A DNA stretch of 64,000 bases from Myxococcales bacterium (GCA_012517325.1 JAAYVF010000009.1:1-64000), one strand, 5' to 3'; counted from the stretch's first letter, positions 30,570 to 40,032 are shown. Numbers and translations: made by a program. Notes: generated by a model from the sequence alone, not told the origin.

Positions 30570-33500
30570 TTAATAATTGCAATTCGCCGAGCTTTGACAT
30601 ACTAGTATTAGTACGACGCTATGTGCAGGCATGCCATTGATTGACAGATATTTTACCGATCCGGGATTGAAAGTACCGGAGTAAGACACACTCACCGCTG
30701 TAGGATCCTCGTCCTCCGGCGATATCACCTTTACTTTGAAGTATGCCGGATTGGAAAAATTCGTCATGGGGTCCAGGACAAAGATGAAATTCAGCGGATT
30801 GCCGTTATATAGATTGGCGCCGATATGAAGGATTTTCGTCGGCGTACCGCTTGCTTGGTAATCTTGCCAGGATGCGGTTACCACTTTTTCGGCGACAAAT
30901 GGATCACGGTCATTCACGCAGTGTGTTGCCGTTGGATCCAAAGGATCATACTGACCTAGTAATGGATTGGAACAATGCTCCCAGAGGTTATCGTTTTGGC
31001 ATAACTTATGCCCGAGCGAGGTATAGAAATAATACGAATATTCGCCTTGTTGGGTTGAATACGGCTTTATTCCGGTAGTGCGCATATCGCCGGATACTAG
31101 AAAATCCGGTATAACGTAGGAGCGTAAAGCGGCCATTAATCTCAAGAACGCTTCTTTCTTAGGATCGCCGACCGCTCGTTCGATCGAGTCATAGCCATGT
31201 TTTCCCGGTTGAGTATCGGAAGCGGTTAGGGTTTCCGTGGATTCTTGCGTTCTGACCCAATCCAATCGATAACTAGGGGTTTGTGGGTCCATCGATGGTA
31301 AAAAATCGTAATTGGTGTTGTCCGACAATACATCCATCTCCGCGTCCGTGAACCACATGGAGATCGTCGCGCCATACTCGAGGTACTCCCGAGCAAGTAC
31401 CCAATAATAAATATCGCCGCTATTGTATGTTGAACCTTCTCCCCCCGAAAACCAGGCGCCGTCATTGCGGATCGGCATCATCGGATGATAAACGTATTGC
31501 AACATGGGTATTTCTTTTGCATCTCCTTCCATAATCCACCGATCCTGTTGAAAGAAGTTGCGCTGCTGGCAATATTGGCCGAGACTGGAATAACGTCTTA
31601 AAGGCCCCAGACTGTTTTCCCCCGCACCATAATAATCGAACAGATCGATAAAAATCTCGGTCATCTGTTCCGTTCCTAACAGCATATCCTGTTGATTGGA
31701 CCATGGGTTGTGTCTGGTGGCATCAATCATGTCTCGTTGTACTTCCCAAACGAATCCGCCCGAGCCGACTTGGTTTAATCCGAGGTCGGGACGATGAGCT
31801 TTAATAATGTCGTCTGATGGATGTGATCTAAATACCATTGGAACCACGTAACTGACGCCGATATCGTGATAAAGGCCGTCGATACGGTTCTCGGCAGCCG
31901 GAGAATCCGGATTGGGCGGATCGACATCGAACGGATCAAGAACCAAGTGCCGACTGCGCTCGATGAAATGGGTGTAGAAGTCAATCTGCGTCGGGTCCAT
32001 GATACAGGAACCTTCCACTGTTTCAGTGCAATTTAGGTTGAGTGGGTAATTTGTATGTCCCATCCAAGGCGTCCGGGAAGTTTCGCCCACGGCATTTGTC
32101 CATTCGGCCCAGTCGTAAGGCGCAGGATCGCTATCCGAATAATACATATTAAGACTGAATAGGTATGGATTGATGTATCCCAATACCGGTGTCCCGTCGC
32201 CGGACATGATGACATCGCGGTTCATCCGCGGATCGTCCGAATAATTCTGCTCGTTGGTAGGCCCAAACGTCGCTTCCCAATCAGCCCATGGATCGGTGCA
32301 ATTGCCCGCGATGCCACACTTGCCGTTCTGCCGGCCGACAAAACGTACATCCTCTCCACCACTAGCCTCGATTCCATGATGAAAATCCCAGCCCAAGACA
32401 TAGTTGACCATGGCCGGTTTGGTCGGATTGTCCGGGTCGGAAAAGAGGATGTCATGGTATTGGCGGAGAAAATTGTCGTCATCCTGGCTTGGAATATCCG
32501 GATCGTAACCATCGGCTTTTGGATCGGCCAACGCGTATTCGGCGCCGATCTGACCGAAGTTGAAACCGGTATAACGATAGAAATCGGCATACCTTCCCGA
32601 TCGTTGCTTGATGGGCGTGTTGTCAGATAGCCAAGGAATATTGGCGGCTTCGGATCGCACCCAATTACGGTACCATTTCGCGGCTTCCATCCAATTGCCT
32701 TTGATCCGATTGATGGTGCTTTGTCCAGGAGGAATGTAGCTGAAATGTTCCTGCCTGATCTCGTATTCGATAGGTCCAAAGTCTTTTTTATTGCATACGC
32801 GGTAAAATCTCACACCCTGGCCACGGTATTCATCTGGATAATATTCATCACAGACGTCATCGTTGTAGTGGATGAACGAAACCGAGTAATCGGTTGCCGA
32901 GTTTGCCTTGAAGACAAATTGCTTGGCTTTCATATTGGGGTCGGTAGTGTACCAGAGAAACCCACTATAATAATTAGGTCGATAATAGGTGAAAAACTGC
33001 ATCGACATGTCGTATCCCAATGGATAGAACATGGTAATAGTAGAAGCGTCGATTTTTTCGATGGAAACTGGATCAAGATCTCCCAAATGCATTTCGGCTT
33101 CGGTGGATCCTTTATTCAATAAGGTCGTGAGGGGATTGTTCAACAACAAACCATTTCGCATCGGCCAGGCGAGAGCATCCGAATTGAGTTTTTGTAAACC
33201 CGTTAAAATCGGCCATTCAACCGCGAAGATACCGAATTGCTCATCTGTTAAATCAACAGCGTCGGAAAAAGTAACGGAAAAATCCGACCATCTATTCAAA
33301 CCGGCAAAGGGCGCATAGGTTCTTGCTTCAATGGTAAAATAGGTTGAGGGTCTTCACCCAATCCAACCAAATCCTCAAAGACACATTCGTTTCCCACCGC
33401 GCTCGTGCGATTCCCGATTCCCACCATTCTGGGATCTGTGTATTTGTGGATGCCAATCATTTTTTGTACAATCCAAGTTTGGCGCCACCAATTATCAATC

Positions 33501-33967
33501 TCCAGTTTTGTGGAATAACTTTTTATTATAAGGTTTGCTTCGTTGTTTGGAATTACACATATTGTCATTTCTTGTTTACTAAAAGGCATATCATCGGCGC
33601 TATCGACAATACGTTTAAATAAATAGAGTCGAAAAGGCAGCGGTATATCATCGGAAGCGACCATGAATGGGGATTTTTCGTCCGGCGTAACCGATTCATC
33701 GGCCGTGTCCGGACGGTCGCCTTGATTGTAAAGAAGGATGTCGCCATTTGAATCGTACCATTCCATCAATTGGCCCGTGATGGCTGAATACACCATTTCG
33801 TAGCCGCCACTTTCGATACTGACGGTATCGCCATCGTCGTGAATGACCGGTGAGGATTCGTTTTTATCCGCGAAAACAAAATTGGGAATAAAAATAATCG
33901 AAATAATGACCAGGAATAATCCGAGTATTGAAAACCGAGAAAACAACTTGATATTATTCTTACTCAT
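30570..33967 (-). pseudogene. Large secreted DUF6259/glycosidase-like protein, interrupted by a frameshift
   Basis: The reading frame starts at 33967 (MSKNNIKLF, signal peptide FSILGLFLVIISIIFIPNFVFA), runs 223 residues and stops at 33296. The continuation is in the -1 frame and runs to 30570. In that frame sensible protein (STYFTIEARTYAPFAGLNRW) begins right after GACCC at about 33348, so a single-base change there breaks an otherwise continuous product of about 1,130 residues. Homology is suggested to DUF6259-type proteins, with a TIM-barrel glycoside-hydrolase look: GNWMEAAKWYRNWVRSE, NYVLGWDFHHGIEA, IDGLYHDIGVSYVVP. No Asp-rich linker. The second part could initiate at a TTG (33299) overlapping the first stop, but that would split a domain. 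Either a true pseudogene, a programmed shift or an assembly error. The region is AT-richer than the core. Confidence 0.65.
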
Positions 33968-35273
33968 GGCTTTCCCCTTCCAATTTGTAGCGAATAGCTA
34001 CATTAAGGATTTCCGGATCGATATACCAACCGGGTCCAAGCACAGCGACGGCGCCGGTTTCCGACGCGGCAACTTGACTTACCCAAACGTCGTTATTTCC
34101 ACCGCCGCTAAAATATTCGGTGCGAACTCCCTCGGCTTCGTAGCGAAAAAAACAGTTGCTGAAAGGAGCGTCACCAAACAAGGACACTGCCCCATAGGGT
34201 CGGCCTAACGGATCTACATCCATGGCCGAAAAATCCCAATTGTCCCAAACATCAAGACCGGGCCAACGTACGGATACAATTTTATGGCCTTGGTAGGAAA
34301 TCAACCACAGATGCAGATCGATAAACCATGTCGAAAAGGTGACTCGACCGTTTGCATTGATTCCGGCTTGGCCACCGGTTTTGTCAGAGATGCCGCTCAA
34401 GTGATTGGGAACCCGACCGACGAATTTTCTTTGAAATCCGACCAGCGGATTGCCGTAGTCCTCGAAAAGCCAACCATTATCAATAATTACCGGATGGTGA
34501 AAAATTCCCTCACTATCCGGTGTGTAGGTTCCTAGATTAGGATATGCTTTTACAAATTGACCATCCGTCGTCTCCATGATCATCGAGTATTGGTAACCGG
34601 AATCATCGAAGGTGAAAGCAAATCGGCCATCCGGAAGAATAAACAAATGTGTGAAATCGACAAACCAATCGTCAGATACCGGAATCACCTCGACGATCTC
34701 GTTTTTTTGCCAGCGCACAAGGCTGCAATCAGTGCTGAAAAGCTCATTGTATGGATCCCAAAGAACGGTCCATAAGCGACCCTCCGCGTCGGTCGCCGCG
34801 CCAAGGGTATAGGCGTTCGCATCGCCCGGGCCAAAGACTTCCCACTGCTGCCACTCATTGTTTTCCCATTTGCCGATCGAACTGTAGCCCCGGCCCCAAT
34901 CGTCGCGCCCGATGGTCCACACGACAAAAAGCGTGTCACCCGCGAAAGCCATGAATATGTTGTAATAGGTATCCATCGAATAGGTGCCTAAAGTGATGTT
35001 TTTCCATCGCCAACCGGCTTCCGGCGGCAACTGACCCATGTTCAAGCACCACGACGGGGCGTTGATCTCTAAATGAATGCCGACCGGCGCAATCGGCTCT
35101 TCCGGCGCCAGGTCGAATGTCGGAACCATCTCTTCGGCGCGTGTCAATTCTTTTGATTCGTTTTCGGGAATGGGTGTTGTTTTGGATGTTACGAAGTAAG
35201 GCTTTATTCTGTCGCAACAAGGGAAAAGAAAGAGTGCGACACCCAATAAAAGAACCGAAGAAAACCTCCGCAT
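33960..35273 (-). CDS. Lipoprotein of unknown function, propeller-like
   Basis: 437 residues from the ATG at 35273 (GGAAAGG 6 bases upstream). The signal peptide ends LFLFPCCDR, a lipobox with two cysteines. The mature part has repeated beta segments of the type LWTVLWDPYNEL, GRFAFTFDDSGYQYS, GRVTFSTWFIDLHLWLIS and GAVAVLGPGWYI, suggesting a beta-propeller. Family not recognised. Its last 8 bases overlap the start of the frameshifted glycosidase-like gene (ATGAGTAA), so the two are translationally coupled. Base composition is below that of the core genes. Confidence 0.65.
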   Translation of the reverse strand: MRRFSSVLLLGVALFLFPCCDRIKPYFVTSKTTPIPENESKELTRAEEMVPTFDLAPEEPIAPVGIHLEINAPSWCLNMGQLPPEAGWRWKNITLGTYSMDTYYNIFMAFAGDTLFVVWTIGRDDWGRGYSSIGKWENNEWQQWEVFGPGDANAYTLGAATDAEGRLWTVLWDPYNELFSTDCSLVRWQKNEIVEVIPVSDDWFVDFTHLFILPDGRFAFTFDDSGYQYSMIMETTDGQFVKAYPNLGTYTPDSEGIFHHPVIIDNGWLFEDYGNPLVGFQRKFVGRVPNHLSGISDKTGGQAGINANGRVTFSTWFIDLHLWLISYQGHKIVSVRWPGLDVWDNWDFSAMDVDPLGRPYGAVSLFGDAPFSNCFFRYEAEGVRTEYFSGGGNNDVWVSQVAASETGAVAVLGPGWYIDPEILNVAIRYKLEGESHE

Positions 35274-35455
35274 CGCCCGCCTTTCCAAAAATGCGGCAAC
35301 CGTATTGTTACTATTGTTTTCTTAGTAATGAGTGAAAAAACGCCGCAAAATCCCCACAAATTGAATATTTCACCATTCATTTGATTTGTCAAGGTTTATT
35401 GTTGTACGAAAAACAATTAATTTCGATTGAGCATTTCAGGTCGCTTAACGGCTGC

Positions 35456-35483
35456 TTGACAGTCGAGGCGGCATTCGTATACT
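35456..35483 (+). promoter_or_regulatory. Sigma-70 promoter of the yceD-rpmF-fab operon
   Basis: TTGACA (35456-35461) and TATACT (35478-35483) are separated by 16 bp, about 30 bases before the yceD start. This is the best promoter match in the window and would drive the whole yceD to acyltransferase run. Confidence 0.8.
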
Positions 35484-35514
35484 GCCTGCTTCACCGCCGG
35501 TTCTGGGGGTAGCC

Positions 35515-36000
35515 ATGAAATTATTAATTCGTCGGATCCCCGAAACCGAGAGTGTCTTTGAATTCGTGCTGTCGCGGGATCAGATCCGCCCCCGGATGGC
35601 GGGGCGGCCGGACATCACCGGTTTCACCGAGGCGCGCGTCAACGTGCGCTGCGCGCGGGTCGGCCTGACGGTCAACCTGCGCGGCGAAGCGACGCTGAAG
35701 CTACAGTACCTTTGTTCGCGCTGCGGCAACGACAGCGAAGCCGTCTGGTCGCTGCCGATCCGTCACGTCCTGTCGCCGCGCGGCGGCGATCGGCGGGCGT
35801 TTGACGAGGACGAAGGCGTGGGTTACCACAATGGCCAGGACATCGACCTGGACGAAGTGGCCCTCGAGCAGATCGCGGTGGCGATCCCGGAACAATTGTT
35901 GTGCCGGCCGGAATGCAAGGGGATTTGCCCCGTCTGCCTGGCGAACTTGAACGAAGAACCCTGCCGTTGCGGGGTGGAAAAGAACGGAGAGAAGTCATGA
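35515..36000 (+). CDS. yceD: YceD/DUF177 family protein
   Basis: 161 residues. The DUF177 family sits almost invariably directly before rpmF and is linked to rRNA metabolism (23S precursor accumulation); its molecular role is not well settled. Visible are the paired cysteines CSRCGNDSEAVWSLP (about 65), the conserved ending NGQDIDLDEVALEQIAVAIP and CRPECKGICPVCLANLNEEPCRCG, a zinc-ribbon-like Cys cluster near the C-terminus. GGGGG lies 6 bases before the ATG. The stop overlaps the rpmF start (ATGA). Confidence 0.9.
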   Translation: MKLLIRRIPETESVFEFVLSRDQIRPRMAGRPDITGFTEARVNVRCARVGLTVNLRGEATLKLQYLCSRCGNDSEAVWSLPIRHVLSPRGGDRRAFDEDEGVGYHNGQDIDLDEVALEQIAVAIPEQLLCRPECKGICPVCLANLNEEPCRCGVEKNGEKS

Positions 36001-36188
36001 CCGTACCCAAGAGAAAGAATTGCCATGCGCGTTCGGCCGTGCGCAAGGCGGGCTATCGCAAGCTGGCGGTGCCGACGTTGGTTACTTGCCCGAATTGCCA
36101 GGAAATGATGCAGCCGCATCGCATTTGCACTTCCTGTGGCTACTACAACGGCCGGGAAGTCGTGAAACCCGAGGAAAAGGAAGAATAG
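35997..36188 (+). CDS. rpmF: Ribosomal protein L32
   Basis: 63 residues starting MTVPKRKNCHARSAVRKAGY, the classical L32 N-terminus. Two CxxC pairs (CPNCQEMMQPHRICTSCGYY) show the zinc-binding form. A component of the large ribosomal subunit. The start at 35997 overlaps the yceD stop by four bases, and the next gene follows within a few bases. Confidence 0.97.
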   Translation: MTVPKRKNCHARSAVRKAGYRKLAVPTLVTCPNCQEMMQPHRICTSCGYYNGREVVKPEEKEE

Positions 36189-36191
36189 CCC

Positions 36192-37139
36192 ATCGCCACG
36201 AGCCTGCCGATCGCGTTGCTGTTTCCGGGTCAGGGCTCCCAGGTTGTCGGCATGGGAGTCGCCCTGGCGCAGCGGTTCGCCGCGGTCAATTCATGGTTCG
36301 AGCAGGCGGAAGAGGCGAGCGGTCTGCCGTTGCGGCGCATTCTGCGCGAAGGCCCCGAGGAAAAACTCCGCCTGACCGAAATCCTGCAACCGGCCCTCCT
36401 GACCGTCGAAATCGGCGTCTGGCTGGCTTTACGCGAGCTGGCCGAGGTTCGCGTCGTCGCGTCCCTGGGCCATTCGCTGGGCGAGTATGCCGCCCTGGTC
36501 GCCGCCGGCGCGCTGGCGCCCGAGGCGGCGGTGCACCTGGTGCGCCGGCGCGGTTTTTACATGCAGGAAGCGGTGCCCGCCGGCCTGGGCGGCATGAGCG
36601 CCGTGCTGGGGCTGGACGCGCCGATCGTCGAACACCACTGCCGGAACGCTTCCGATGATAGCGCCCGGGTCTGGATCAGCAACGACAACTGCCCCGGGCA
36701 GGTCGTGATCAGCGGTCATCTGGCCGCCATCGAGCGGGTGACGACGCCGCTGCAGCAAGCCGGCGCCCGCCGCGTTTCCCCGTTGAAGGTCAGCGCTCCC
36801 TTCCATTGTCCGCTGATGAAGCCGGTCGCCGATCGGCTGGCGGCCGACCTGGAGGGAGTCCGTTTCGCCGCGCCGGCCTGGCCGGTGATCGCGAATTTCA
36901 ACGCCGCGCCGTATCCGTCCGCCGGCGACATCCGCGACGGCCTGCTGCAACAGGTGGTCGCGCCGGTGCGCTTCCGCGAATCGCTGGCGCTGCTGCCAAG
37001 CCTCGGCGCCGTCAAACTGCTGGAACTGGGTCCGGGCACGGTGTTGACGGGCCTGGCCAAACGGACCGTTCCCGACCGGCCGATTTTCGCGGCCGACAAT
37101 CCCGAAAAACTGAACGACCTCGTGAGGGAGATCGCATGA
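36192..37139 (+). CDS. fabD: Malonyl-CoA:ACP transacylase
   Basis: The family normally begins with a few residues before the first strand, IALLFPGQGSQ. Here no ATG, GTG or TTG precedes that strand: the first such codon is TTG at 36216, which would cut into it. An in-frame ATC at 36192, 8 bases after AGGAAG, would give IATSLPIALLFPGQGSQ (about 315 residues), so I place the start there with reservation; CTG at 36204 is another option. The catalytic Ser is in SLGHSLGEYAALVAAG, the His in KVSAPFHCPLMKP, and the conserved Gln-Gly in FPGQGSQVVGMG. It loads malonyl groups on ACP for fatty-acid elongation. The stop overlaps the fabG start (ATGA). Confidence 0.9.
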   Translation: MATSLPIALLFPGQGSQVVGMGVALAQRFAAVNSWFEQAEEASGLPLRRILREGPEEKLRLTEILQPALLTVEIGVWLALRELAEVRVVASLGHSLGEYAALVAAGALAPEAAVHLVRRRGFYMQEAVPAGLGGMSAVLGLDAPIVEHHCRNASDDSARVWISNDNCPGQVVISGHLAAIERVTTPLQQAGARRVSPLKVSAPFHCPLMKPVADRLAADLEGVRFAAPAWPVIANFNAAPYPSAGDIRDGLLQQVVAPVRFRESLALLPSLGAVKLLELGPGTVLTGLAKRTVPDRPIFAADNPEKLNDLVREIA

Positions 37140-37876
37140 GCGACCGGCGTGTCGCCCTCGTCACCGGAGGTTCCGGCGGCATCGGCGGCGCCGGCGCGGT
37201 GGAACTGGCCCGCCGGGGCTACGACGTCGGTGTGCATTGCCATGCCCATCCCGAGGCGGGCGAGCGCGTGGCCGCGGCGGTGCGCGCGGCCGGCGGGCAG
37301 GCCTGGGTGGTGAACTTCGACGCCGCCGACGGCGCGGCGGTCGAGCGCGGCGTCGCCGCCTTCGCCCGCGAGCGGGGCCGGTTGGACGCGCTGGTCGCGG
37401 CGGCGGGCGTGGTCGCCAACCAGATGCTCGGCTTGACGAGCGCGGACGATTTGGAGAAGTTGTGGGCGGTGAACCTGCGCGGCGCCTACCTGGCGGCCAA
37501 GGCGGCTTCCAAGGCGATGCTGCGCGGGCGTTGGGGGCGCATCGTGCTGCTGGGCAGCGTCGTCGGCCAGCGCGGCAACGCGGGCCAGACGGCGTACGCC
37601 GCCACCAAGGCGGGGCTGGTCGGGCTGGGCAAGAGCCTGGCGCGCGAACTGGCGCCGCGGGCGATCACGGTCAACGTCGTGGCGCCGGGGCTGGTGGAAA
37701 CGGCGATGATCCAAGGCTTGACGAACGAGCAACGGCAAGCCATCTTGCAGACGATACCGTTACGCCGGCTGGCCGCACCGGAGGAAATCGCGGCCGTGAT
37801 CGGCTTTTTATGCGGCGAGGCCGCCGGCTATATCACCGGAGCGGTAATCCAGGTCGATGGGGGCTTGGGTATCTGA
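37136..37876 (+). CDS. fabG: 3-oxoacyl-[ACP] reductase
   Basis: 246 residues, start ATG overlapping the fabD stop. A short-chain dehydrogenase: NADPH-binding VALVTGGSGGIGGAGAVELA at the N-terminus, catalytic Ser in VLLGSVVGQRGNAG, and Tyr-x3-Lys in TAYAATKAGLVG. PGLVETAMIQGL and YITGAVIQVDGGLGI are typical of FabG C-termini. The Gly-rich loop reads GGSGGIGGA rather than the common GASRGIGRA, losing the basic residue often linked to NADPH preference, so cofactor choice may differ. It reduces beta-ketoacyl-ACP in fatty-acid synthesis. Confidence 0.93.
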   Translation: MSDRRVALVTGGSGGIGGAGAVELARRGYDVGVHCHAHPEAGERVAAAVRAAGGQAWVVNFDAADGAAVERGVAAFARERGRLDALVAAAGVVANQMLGLTSADDLEKLWAVNLRGAYLAAKAASKAMLRGRWGRIVLLGSVVGQRGNAGQTAYAATKAGLVGLGKSLARELAPRAITVNVVAPGLVETAMIQGLTNEQRQAILQTIPLRRLAAPEEIAAVIGFLCGEAAGYITGAVIQVDGGLGI

Positions 37877-37910
37877 AGTTCACGTGACCCATTCTGAAAC
37901 GGAGCGATTG

Positions 37911-38156
37911 ATGAGCGAGGAAATCTTTGTCAAGTTGCGGCGGCTGATTGCCGAAAAATTGAACATTGCGGAAGATCAGATCGCCAAGGAAACGGAGTTC
38001 ATCAAGGATTTGGGAGCCGACAGCCTGGATTTGGTGGAGTTGATCGCCGATATCGAAATGTCGTTCAATCTGGATTCGATTCCGGATGACATGGCTCAGA
38101 AAATTAAAACCGTGGGGGATGCCTACGACCGGCTCATGGAAGCCTTGAAGCGATAG
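37911..38156 (+). CDS. acpP: Acyl carrier protein
   Basis: 81 residues from the ATG at 37911 (GGAG 6 bases upstream). The phosphopantetheine attachment motif is intact: IKDLGADSLDLVELIADIEM (Ser in DSL). Helix I (VKLRRLIAEKLNI) and the C-terminal VGDAYDRLMEAL fit a canonical acidic ACP. It carries growing acyl chains for FabD/FabG and for the acyltransferase encoded downstream. A second ACP-like gene lies only 9 bases after its stop. Confidence 0.95.
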   Translation: MSEEIFVKLRRLIAEKLNIAEDQIAKETEFIKDLGADSLDLVELIADIEMSFNLDSIPDDMAQKIKTVGDAYDRLMEALKR

Positions 38157-38165
38157 GGAGGTTTT

Positions 38166-38405
38166 ATGGAGCCCGAAGGGAAAGTACGCCAGATCATCTG
38201 TGATCAGCTTTCCTGCGACGTCGAGGAAATCAGCGACGATGCCTTCTTGTCCGACGATTTGGGAATGACCCCCGACGACCTGGAGGAAATGGTCGCCTTA
38301 TTGGCCGAGGAATTCGAGATCGACATCCCGGATGTCGACGCCGAGGACTGGGAAACCGTCGCCGACGTCATCAACTACGTGGTCGACAGACTGGCCAATG
38401 ACTAA
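38166..38405 (+). CDS. ACP-like protein lacking the phosphopantetheine serine (pseudo-ACP)
   Basis: 79 residues with an obvious ACP fold pattern: KVRQIICDQLSCDVEEI for helix I, LSDDLGMTPDDLEEMVALLA, EEFEIDIPDVDAEDWETV and ADVINYVVDRL. Aligning DLGMTPDDLEEM with the usual DLGADSLDTVEL puts Pro where the modified Ser should be, and the whole Asp-Ser-Leu triplet is lost. It therefore should not carry an acyl chain. AGGAGG lies just before the ATG. The last 8 bases overlap the start of the acyltransferase gene, which makes translational coupling and a complex with that protein plausible. A structural or regulatory partner role is inference. Confidence 0.85.
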   Translation: MEPEGKVRQIICDQLSCDVEEISDDAFLSDDLGMTPDDLEEMVALLAEEFEIDIPDVDAEDWETVADVINYVVDRLAND

Positions 38406-40032
38406 CCGCAGGCGTAAATATTTCCAACGCCTGAAAAACAACCTGATTTTCCATGCCGCGCGCGGCGCGGTAGCCGCCGCCCGGGTCATCCCGCTTTCCA
38501 CCGGGCTTAAAATCGGCGCCGCGATCGGCGCCGCCGCGTGGCGGCTGGCCGGCCACGAACGCCGCCTGACGCTGCTGCACTTGAAAGTCGCCTTTCCCGA
38601 GTGGACCGACGCCGAGCGCCTGGCCGTCGGCCGCGAATCGTTCCGCAACCTGGGCCGCAGCTTTTTCGAGATGTTTCACTTCGAGGACATTTTCGCCACG
38701 CTCGAGACCCCCCATCCCTACGTGACCTTCAGCGGCAAGGAACATCTCGACGCCGCGCGGGCGCGCGGGAACGGCGGCGTGTTCGTCACCGGGCACCTGG
38801 GCAACTGGGAATTAATGGCCGCTACCTACGTGCGGTGCGGCGCCCCCGGCTACGAGATCGTCCGTAAGCTATACGACGAACGCCTCGACCAAATGCTCAA
38901 CGACCACCGCCGCCGTTACGGGTACATCCCGCTGACGCGCGGCGGGCATGAGTTGGTCGCCGATATCATGGCGCTGATCTCGCGCAACGAGTTTCTCGGC
39001 ATTCTGATCGACCAGGACACCAAGGTGCGCGGCGTGTTCGCCGACTGGTTCGGCCACCCGGCCTGGACGCCGTCCGGCGCCGCCTACATCTGCTACCAAC
39101 TCGGCACCGACGCCTTTTTACTGACCACCCATCGCCGGCCCGAGGGCGGTCACGCCGTCGCGGTCAGCGCGCCGCTGCCGCGGCCGCAAACCGGCGACAC
39201 CAAGGCCGACATTCAGGCCTATACCCAGATTCTCAACGACCACCTGACCGCGCACATCCGCCAGTACCCGACGGAATGGGTCTGGATGCACCGGCGCTGG
39301 AAGACCCGGCCGCCTGGCGAACCGCCCGAGAAGCATCCCGCGCCCCTGCCGCCCAAACCCGCGCGGTTCTGGCGGGCCGCCGAAAAAATCGCCGGCCGCC
39401 TGCTGCGGCCGCTGTCGTGGGAAACGGCGGACCGCGCGGGCGCCGCGCTGGGCCGGGCGCTTTACTGGTTCATGCCCAAGCGCCGCCGCGCCGGCCGGCC
39501 GTTGTTCGCCGCGCTCGGCCGCGCGCTGGTCGATTACCTTCGCCACCCGCTGATGAACGCCGGCTTTTTCCACGACCGCGTGACCGTTGAAGGCCTGGAG
39601 ACGCTCGAAACGGCCTACCGCCAAGGCCGGGGCGTGCTGCTCGTCGCGGATCGCTTCGGCGGCCTGGAAGTCGCCCTGTGGAAATTGGCGACCCTCGGTT
39701 TTCCGTTGCACCTGGCCGCCCGCCGGCTGAAAAACCGTTTTCTCAACGATCGCCTGGTCTGGCTGCGGCGCGCGCACGGGGTCGAATCGCTGCCGGAAAA
39801 GGACGCGGCCGCCGCGGCGAATCGCGCCCTGGCGCAGGGACGGATCGTGGCGACGGTCGCCGGCGAAGCGCCGGAAATCGAAAACGAAATGTTCGGGCAG
39901 GCGCTCGAAAGCGCGAGTCTGGCCGCCGCGAGCGGCAGCCCGGTCGTGACCGTCCGGCCGCGGCGCGAAGGCCCGGGGCGTTTTCGCGTGCGGCTCGAGG
40001 AAAATCCGGAACGACGTCCGGCACCCGTTTGA
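38398..40032 (+). CDS. Lipid A acyltransferase (LpxL/HtrB family) with a second, degenerate acyltransferase domain
   Basis: 544 residues against about 300 for ordinary LpxL. The start is the ATG at 38398, overlapping the pseudo-ACP stop (ATGACTAA). Residues 1-300 are a full LpxL domain: catalytic HxxxxE in GGVFVTGHLGNWELMAATYV, then LIDQDTKVRGVFADWFGHPA and WVWMHRRWKTRPPGEPPEKH. After a Pro-rich joint (PAPLPPKPARFW) a second copy runs from about 325 to the end: GLETLETAYRQGRGVLLVAD followed by RFGGLEVALWKL, with Arg where the catalytic His should be, and LKNRFLNDRLVWLRRAHGVE. The N-terminal half should acylate lipid A at the inner membrane from acyl-ACP; the second half is probably non-catalytic. 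The C-terminus may be shortened by a late frameshift, which I could not resolve. Confidence 0.88.
   Translation: MTNRRRKYFQRLKNNLIFHAARGAVAAARVIPLSTGLKIGAAIGAAAWRLAGHERRLTLLHLKVAFPEWTDAERLAVGRESFRNLGRSFFEMFHFEDIFATLETPHPYVTFSGKEHLDAARARGNGGVFVTGHLGNWELMAATYVRCGAPGYEIVRKLYDERLDQMLNDHRRRYGYIPLTRGGHELVADIMALISRNEFLGILIDQDTKVRGVFADWFGHPAWTPSGAAYICYQLGTDAFLLTTHRRPEGGHAVAVSAPLPRPQTGDTKADIQAYTQILNDHLTAHIRQYPTEWVWMHRRWKTRPPGEPPEKHPAPLPPKPARFWRAAEKIAGRLLRPLSWETADRAGAALGRALYWFMPKRRRAGRPLFAALGRALVDYLRHPLMNAGFFHDRVTVEGLETLETAYRQGRGVLLVADRFGGLEVALWKLATLGFPLHLAARRLKNRFLNDRLVWLRRAHGVESLPEKDAAAAANRALAQGRIVATVAGEAPEIENEMFGQALESASLAAASGSPVVTVRPRREGPGRFRVRLEENPERRPAPV

Noticed and set aside
30570-33299. The 909-codon part read as an independent gene starting at TTG 33299
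   Set aside because: It would begin inside a continuous domain without a signal peptide, and the preceding in-frame codons already read as matching protein; a frameshift explains it better.
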